Assembly: GCF_002952775.1 (NCBI RefSeq)
Contig: NZ_CP025066.1
Span: 930,001-994,000 of the forward strand
From: Halalkaliarchaeum desulfuricum
GTDB taxonomy: Archaea; Halobacteriota; Halobacteria; Halobacteriales; Haloferacaceae
Length of the DNA stretch: 64,000 nucleotides
Direction of reading: 5' to 3'
A program made the position numbers and the translations under genes. Shown here one piece after another: positions 59,841 to 64,000 of this stretch (positions are counted from its first letter, which is position 1; each line of letters opens with the position of its first letter). The notes beneath the pieces are model-generated. The model was not told the origin of the DNA, did not search any database, and saw only the letters and a program-made list of their open reading frames with translations.

Positions 59841-60812
59841 TCACTCCGCCCAGTAGGCCTCCCCGGGCGTGGTGTCGAAGACGGCGCGCTCGAGGACGTC
59901 GACGGCCTTTTCGAGCCCCTCCATCGAGGAGGTCAGCGAGTCCTCGTGTTCGATCGACAGCGCCCCCTCGTAGCCGACCATCCGGAGCGTGGAGACGACG
60001 TCCTTCCAGTGCTCCTCGCCGTGACCGTAGCCGATCGATCGGAACAGCCACGATCGGTTCACCTCGTCGGTGTAGTCGGTGGTGTCGAGGACGCCCTTCT
60101 CCCGGGCGTTCGCCTCGTACACCCGGGTGTCCTTGGCGTGGACGTGGTGGATCGCGTCCACCCCGCCCAGCAGGCGGATCGCCGCGGTGACGTCGATCCC
60201 CTGCCAGTAGAGGTGCGAGGGGTCGAAGTTCGCGCCCACCCGTTCGTTGGTCGCCTCGCGGAGTCGGAGCATCCCGCGCGGCTCGTACACCAGCATGTTC
60301 GGGTGCATCTCGATTGCGAGATCCACACCGTGGTCGTCGGCGAACGCTGCCAGGTCCTGCCAGTACGGGATCGCTACCTCCACCCATTGGTACTCGTGGG
60401 CCTCGGCGTGTTCGGTGGGCCACGGCGCAGTCACCCAGTTTGGCACCTCGTCGTTCGGTCCGCCGGCGGGCAGCCCAGAAAAGCAGGTGACGGTCCCCAC
60501 CTCGAGCTGATCGGCCAGCCGGATCGCCTCGCGAAGTTCGGTGTCGGCCTCCCGTGCGCGAGCCTCGTCGGGATGCAGCGGGTTGTTGTGGGTGGCAAGC
60601 GCCGAGATCCGGAAGCCGTGTTCCTCCAGCTGGTCGTGCAGTTTGGACTGTTCGGCCTCGTCGCCGAGGGTGACCCGCCGATCCACGTGATCCTCCCCGG
60701 GCCAGCCGCCGACGCCGAGTTCGACGGCGTCGACGCCGAGATCCGCAAGCGCCGCGAACGCTTCGTCCCTCGATCGGTTCCCGAGCGGAACGGTGAGTAC
60801 GCCGATTTCCAT
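59841..60812 (-). CDS. Sugar phosphate isomerase/epimerase-like TIM barrel
   Basis: The 323-residue protein is a xylose-isomerase-like TIM barrel of the AP-endonuclease-2 family. Metal-binding residues are spread through AIEMHPNMLVYEP (Glu, His), ANFDPSHLYWQG (Asp, His), HHVHAKDTRV (His, Asp) and LSIEHEDS (Glu). Such enzymes isomerise or dehydrate sugars and cyclitols together with Gfo/Idh/MocA dehydrogenases, as here. Start at 60812 (MEIGVLTVPLG). A TATA-like CTTTATTC element lies about 30 bases upstream on the minus strand, so this is probably the promoter for the pair with the downstream dehydrogenase. Confidence 0.9.
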   Translation of the reverse strand: MEIGVLTVPLGNRSRDEAFAALADLGVDAVELGVGGWPGEDHVDRRVTLGDEAEQSKLHDQLEEHGFRISALATHNNPLHPDEARAREADTELREAIRLADQLEVGTVTCFSGLPAGGPNDEVPNWVTAPWPTEHAEAHEYQWVEVAIPYWQDLAAFADDHGVDLAIEMHPNMLVYEPRGMLRLREATNERVGANFDPSHLYWQGIDVTAAIRLLGGVDAIHHVHAKDTRVYEANAREKGVLDTTDYTDEVNRSWLFRSIGYGHGEEHWKDVVSTLRMVGYEGALSIEHEDSLTSSMEGLEKAVDVLERAVFDTTPGEAYWAE

Positions 60813-60895
60813 GTCTCAAAGATATACAACCGAGTGAATAAAGTTTCAGGCCACACCGACTCCCGGGCCGTTCCCGGGGACGCTCCCGGCCACGT

Positions 60896-61957
60896 TCAAT
60901 CCAGCCGAACGGCCCGCCCGTCCTCGGCCGACCGGTAGATCGCGTCGACGATCCGCTGTACCTGGAGCCCTTCATCGACGGTGTTTCGTTCGGGAGGCTC
61001 CCCGGCGCCGACCGCCTCGAGGAACGCCCGTTGCTCGGCGGCGTACGCGTCCCGTGACCGAGTTGTGATCTCCGTGTCAGCCAGGTGATTTCCGCCGCCG
61101 GGGTCGGCCTCGTAGATCGTCAGTTCGTCGCCCCCGACGTCGAACGACGCGCCAGCGTCGGTGCCGCGGACGACCGCCTCTCTGGTGTCCGGGCGGTTCG
61201 CCGCCCAGGCGACCTCCAGCGAGATCGTCGCGCCGTCTGCAGTCCGGAGAAACGCCGTCGCCGAGTCCTCGACATCGAACCCGTCCGGGCCGCAGTCCTC
61301 GCCCCACATCTCGACGAACGCGTACTCGTCGCTGGTTCCGAACTCCGCACGAGTCTGGCCGGACACCTCCACGACTGTCGGGTGACCCATCACGTAAAGG
61401 GCGAGATCGAGCGCGTGGACGCCGACGTCGACGAGTGCGCCGCCGCCCGCGACGTCCAGATCGGTGAACCACGACCCCCGCCCAGGGATCCCGCGCCGCC
61501 GCAGGAAGTTCGCTTCGACGTGTGTGATATCGCCGAACCGTCCCTCGCGTCGGTAGTGTGTGAACGCCTCCGTCGAGCCCGCAAAGCGGTTGTGAAACCC
61601 CAGCATACAGAAGCCGTCGGCGTCGGCCGCGGCGTCGGCGATCCGCTCTGCGCTCTCGAGCGTGTGAGCGAGGGGTTTCTCGAGCAACACGTCGATCCCC
61701 GACTCGAAGGCCCGGACCGCGTACTCCTCGTGAAACCGGTTCGGCGTCGTGACGAACGCCGCGTCGACCCGGTCGAATAGTTCGTCGACGTCGCCGTACG
61801 TCGGTACGTCGAACTGCTCTGCGAACCGGGCACGCGCGTCCGCGTCGATGTCCATCCCGCCGACCAGCCGCGCGTCGGATTCCCGGAGGCGTTCGGCGTG
61901 GTGGCTGCCGATACCGCCCAGTCCCACGACGCCGACGCGAACGTCTTCGAGGCTCAT
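60896..61957 (-). CDS. Gfo/Idh/MocA-family dehydrogenase (second)
   Basis: The 353-residue protein is a second NAD(P)-dependent dehydrogenase of the family. It has VRVGVVGLGGIGSHHAERL, LEKPLAHTLESAERIA with the catalytic Lys and DVGVHALDLALYVMGHP with the catalytic pair. It differs clearly from the one at 58694, so the two likely act on different steps or substrates. It lies upstream of the isomerase-like gene on the same strand with an 83-base gap and its own A/T-rich promoter. Two dehydrogenases plus an isomerase suggest oxidation of an inositol-like or sugar compound. Confidence 0.9.
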   Translation of the reverse strand: MSLEDVRVGVVGLGGIGSHHAERLRESDARLVGGMDIDADARARFAEQFDVPTYGDVDELFDRVDAAFVTTPNRFHEEYAVRAFESGIDVLLEKPLAHTLESAERIADAAADADGFCMLGFHNRFAGSTEAFTHYRREGRFGDITHVEANFLRRRGIPGRGSWFTDLDVAGGGALVDVGVHALDLALYVMGHPTVVEVSGQTRAEFGTSDEYAFVEMWGEDCGPDGFDVEDSATAFLRTADGATISLEVAWAANRPDTREAVVRGTDAGASFDVGGDELTIYEADPGGGNHLADTEITTRSRDAYAAEQRAFLEAVGAGEPPERNTVDEGLQVQRIVDAIYRSAEDGRAVRLD

Positions 61958-62090
61958 GAGTTCCGATTAACTACCTCGGTTGTTAAATATCACGTTCATC
62001 AGTCCGCCCTCGAGACGGGGTCTATTGTCGCCACTGGACGGGTGGTTTTATTCCGTTTCCGGAACGGACGATAACCGGTGAAGGTCCCGC

Positions 62091-62474
62091 ATGTCCGGTT
62101 CCGCCGATCGGGACGAACCGACGGTCGTGCTCGGGCTCGAGAGGAATCTCGCGGGTGCGCTCGCCTATTCGCTTACGTTCATCTCGGGGCTGTTTTTCTA
62201 CGTCCTGGCGGACGACGAGTACGTGCGGTTCCACGCCACACAGAGCATCGTTACGTTCGGGGGTATCTTCGCGCTCGTTCTCCTGCTCGAGTTGCTGGGA
62301 GGGGTACTCGGCGTGTTGGCACCCGGTACCGCGCTCCCGGCGACGTTCGCGTTGCTTTCGTCCGCGCTGGGGCTTTTCGCGTTCGTTCTCTGGATCGTGT
62401 TGCTGGTCCAGGCCGCCCGTGGGAGACGGTTCCGTCTTCCCGGCATCGGTCGGGTCGTGGATCAGTTCATCTGA
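62091..62474 (+). CDS. DUF4870-type membrane protein
   Basis: The 127-residue protein has three or four membrane helices (GALAYSLTFISGLFFYVLA, GGIFALVLLLELLGGVLGV and ALLSSALGLFAFVLWIVLL) with the short motif DEYVRFHATQSIV between the first two. This is the pattern of DUF4870 / small multi-pass membrane proteins, function unknown. The C-terminus RGRRFRLPGIGRVVDQF faces the cytoplasm in most models. It is divergent from the dehydrogenase at 60896 and convergent with the next gene. Confidence 0.87.
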   Translation: MSGSADRDEPTVVLGLERNLAGALAYSLTFISGLFFYVLADDEYVRFHATQSIVTFGGIFALVLLLELLGGVLGVLAPGTALPATFALLSSALGLFAFVLWIVLLVQAARGRRFRLPGIGRVVDQFI

Positions 62475-62528
62475 GCCCACGGCGACGAATTCACCTGATT
62501 TCGACGCTCTGAACCTGTGGCCTCTCAC

Positions 62529-63062
62529 CTACCGTCGTCTGGCCATGAATTCGTCCACGGTCCGCGGAAACAGGAGCGTCGCCACGGTAGCGACGATTCC
62601 GGACACGAGCAAGCCGAGCCAGGGTCGGGAGGTGGCTCCCGAGAGGGAAAGCCCGCCGAACGCCGCGGCCAATAGTGTGAGGTTGAAATACCCGACTCGA
62701 AGCACGAGCAACGAGGGCGCGAGCGTCACCCAGCCGGGGATGGCGGTCCAGAGCGGGTGGATCCAGCCGCCGCGGACCAGGGCCCCAACAATCGTCATCG
62801 TGACCCATGCGACGAGCGCCATCGCTGTGACGTCGACGAACTCCGTGCGCGGATACTGCCAGATGTACAGTAATGCTGGAAGCCCCAGGACAGCCACCTC
62901 CCCGAAAACGCGTATCACGTCGTGGAGAAACATGCCGAGCGGGTCTTTCTTCCCCCGGGCGAGTTGGCCGTAGCCGTACCAGATCCGACGCTCCGGGGAG
63001 CGAGATGCGGCAGCTTCACGGCCGGGTGGTGGACGTCGATAGCGTCCGTCGTCTTCTGTCAT
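62529..63062 (-). CDS. Multi-pass membrane protein
   Basis: The 177-residue protein has an N-terminal charged region with a PPPGREAAASRSPE segment, then four likely membrane helices: VAVLGLPALLYIWQY, MALVAWVTMTIVGALV, a segment with AIPGWVTLAPSLLVLRV and WLGLLVSGIVATVATLLF. No known family is evident. The start at 63062 (MTEDDGRYRR) lies inside a 25-base tandem repeat array that contains three copies of the ATGACAGAAGACGGAC start region. The other two ATGs are out of frame with this protein or lead to early stops. Confidence 0.75.
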   Translation of the reverse strand: MTEDDGRYRRPPPGREAAASRSPERRIWYGYGQLARGKKDPLGMFLHDVIRVFGEVAVLGLPALLYIWQYPRTEFVDVTAMALVAWVTMTIVGALVRGGWIHPLWTAIPGWVTLAPSLLVLRVGYFNLTLLAAAFGGLSLSGATSRPWLGLLVSGIVATVATLLFPRTVDEFMARRR

Positions 63063-63113
63063 CAACGTGTCCGTCGTCTTCTGTCATCCAAGCGTCCGTC
63101 GTCTTCTGTCATC
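63044..63113. repeat. Three copies of a 20-bp sequence with a 25-base period, at a gene start
   Basis: GTCCGTCGTCTTCTGTCATC occurs at 63044-63063, 63069-63088 and 63094-63113. On the minus strand each copy contains ATGACAGAAGACGGAC, the start codon and first codons of the membrane protein gene. The period of 25 shifts the frame in each copy. Most likely a duplication of the gene's 5' end. Confidence 0.9.
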
Positions 63114-63161
63114 GAACGATGACGGGCTACCGAACGCGGAGTTCGGTCGCTTACGTGTCGC

Positions 63162-64000
63162 CTACGTCAACCCGTGGGTGATCGCATTCCCGCTGTCCGT
63201 ATCGAAGAGGTGAATCTTGTTCCGGTCGGCGACGACCTTCACGTCTTCCCCTTCGGTGACGTCGGTGTCGGGCGACAGGCTGATCAGCAACTGTCCCGTT
63301 CCGCGTCCCTCGGCACTGGCTTCGACATCCCTGTCGAACAGCAGATACACGAACACCTCATCGCCCATCGGTTCCATGACATCGACCACCGCGTCGATCG
63401 GATCAGTCGGTTCCTGTGCCTTTCGCTGATCATCCGCGAGATAGACGTCTTCGGGACGAACGCCGAGTGTTACGTCCTGTGCGGGCTCGACGCCCTGGTC
63501 GGCGGGGTTCAGCGGTACGGTGACGTACTCGGAATCGAAGCCGTCTTCCTCGATTACACCGTCGACGAAGTTCATCGCCGGCGAGCCGATGAAGCCGGCG
63601 ACAAAGAGGTTCGTCGGCTCGTTGTAACACTCGAGCGGCGGCGCGACCTGCTGGAGTCTGCCGCCGTCGATGACGGCGATGCGGTCGGACATCGTCATCG
63701 CCTGTGCCTGGTCGTGGGTGACGTAGACGATCGTCGTGTCCAGCTGGCGGTGGAGCCGCTGCAGTTGGGTTCGCATGTGGACGCGCAGTTCCGCATCGAG
63801 GTTCGCCAGCGGCTCGTCCATCAAGAACACGTCGGGTTCGCGCACGATGGCGCGGGCGATCGCCACACGCTGGCGCTGTCCGCCCGACATCTCCGAGGGC
63901 ATCCGGTCCATCATCCCTTCGAGTTGCACGATGTCGGCGGCCTCCTCGACGCGACGGTCCACCTCCTCCTGGTCGTACTTCCGGAGCCGGAGACCAAACG
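63162..64000 (-). CDS. ABC transporter ATP-binding protein, UgpC/MalK type (partial)
   Basis: The coding frame is open to the window end, so the N-terminal part with Walker A is missing. Visible are the ABC signature MSGGQRQRVAIARA, Walker B DVFLMDEPLANLD and the H-loop TIVYVTHDQAQAMTMSD. A C-terminal TOBE-type regulatory domain (about the last 120 residues, VTLGVRPEDVYLAD) is typical of MalK/UgpC ATPases for sugar or polyol import. It sits near the Gfo/Idh/MocA and isomerase genes, suggesting uptake of the same carbohydrate. The stop is at 63162. Confidence 0.92.
   Translation of the reverse strand, partial: FGLRLRKYDQEEVDRRVEEAADIVQLEGMMDRMPSEMSGGQRQRVAIARAIVREPDVFLMDEPLANLDAELRVHMRTQLQRLHRQLDTTIVYVTHDQAQAMTMSDRIAVIDGGRLQQVAPPLECYNEPTNLFVAGFIGSPAMNFVDGVIEEDGFDSEYVTVPLNPADQGVEPAQDVTLGVRPEDVYLADDQRKAQEPTDPIDAVVDVMEPMGDEVFVYLLFDRDVEASAEGRGTGQLLISLSPDTDVTEGEDVKVVADRNKIHLFDTDSGNAITHGLT

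Overview
The window is dense, GC-rich chromosomal sequence from a haloarchaeon (class Halobacteria). The encoded proteins are strongly acidic. Several families are archaeal or haloarchaeal: NAC, PriS with GINS, GHMP-type shikimate kinase, GTP cyclohydrolase IIa, RibL-type FAD synthase, type III RuBisCO and class III-signal pilins. Many starts look leaderless, with an A/T box about 25-30 bases upstream of the start codon. I cannot name the genus. I found no rRNA, tRNA, CRISPR array, complete insertion sequence or replication origin.

Layout. 1-10.5 kb: a partial tRNA m1A methyltransferase with NAC, a creatininase-family (possible ArfB) gene, an O-methyltransferase, methylmalonyl-CoA mutase large subunit, an Lhr-type helicase, an aldo/keto reductase, a PfkB kinase and a MetE-like protein. 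10.7-14.6 kb: a small haloarchaeal protein, a large secreted PKD-domain protein of mosaic base composition, and a GIDE-like membrane protein. 14.7-19.8 kb: a metal-dependent hydrolase, OsmC and HAD proteins, then GTP cyclohydrolase IIa, an MDR dehydrogenase and a pterin synthase, then a type IV pilin. 20-24 kb: a TIG-like multidomain protein, a second O-methyltransferase, a CoxG-like protein and a lipoprotein with a duplicated domain. 24.2-27.7 kb: a fructan locus made of a GH32 fructosidase and a GH68 fructosyltransferase, convergent. 27.9-39 kb: housekeeping genes including a membrane coiled-coil protein, an amidohydrolase, an HD hydrolase, RuBisCO III, PriS-GINS, a cold-shock protein, CofD and a Dus-like protein.

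39.05-40.55 kb is the most unusual stretch. Two complete toxin-antitoxin operons (MazF type, then CopG/RelE type) lie between three same-orientation copies of a short sequence. The third copy is the real 3' end of the chorismate mutase gene. All three copies read in frame to a stop as variants of LNKVEQRESR, and they are spaced 712 and 732 bases apart. This looks like serial insertion of toxin-antitoxin cassettes at the end of a protein-coding gene, although no integrase is present.

40.5-64 kb: aroK-aroQ, two small haloarchaeal proteins, two APC permeases fused to UspA domains, an MtaB-type methylthiotransferase, small regulators, a VOC dioxygenase, a HEAT protein, UspA, Pcm, a secreted phospholipase D-like protein, a RecJ-like DHH protein, a JAMM protease coupled to RibL, and a sugar-derivative cluster (two Gfo/Idh/MocA dehydrogenases, a sugar isomerase-like protein and a nearby ABC ATPase truncated by the window end).

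Cofactor metabolism recurs: possible ArfB, ArfA, CofD and RibL all act in riboflavin, FAD or F420 synthesis, and ArfA sits with a pterin synthase and a dehydrogenase. Short tandem duplications of 14-25 bases recur at gene ends or starts (1775, 8027, 19241, 63044), which points to frequent slippage or unequal exchange at gene borders.
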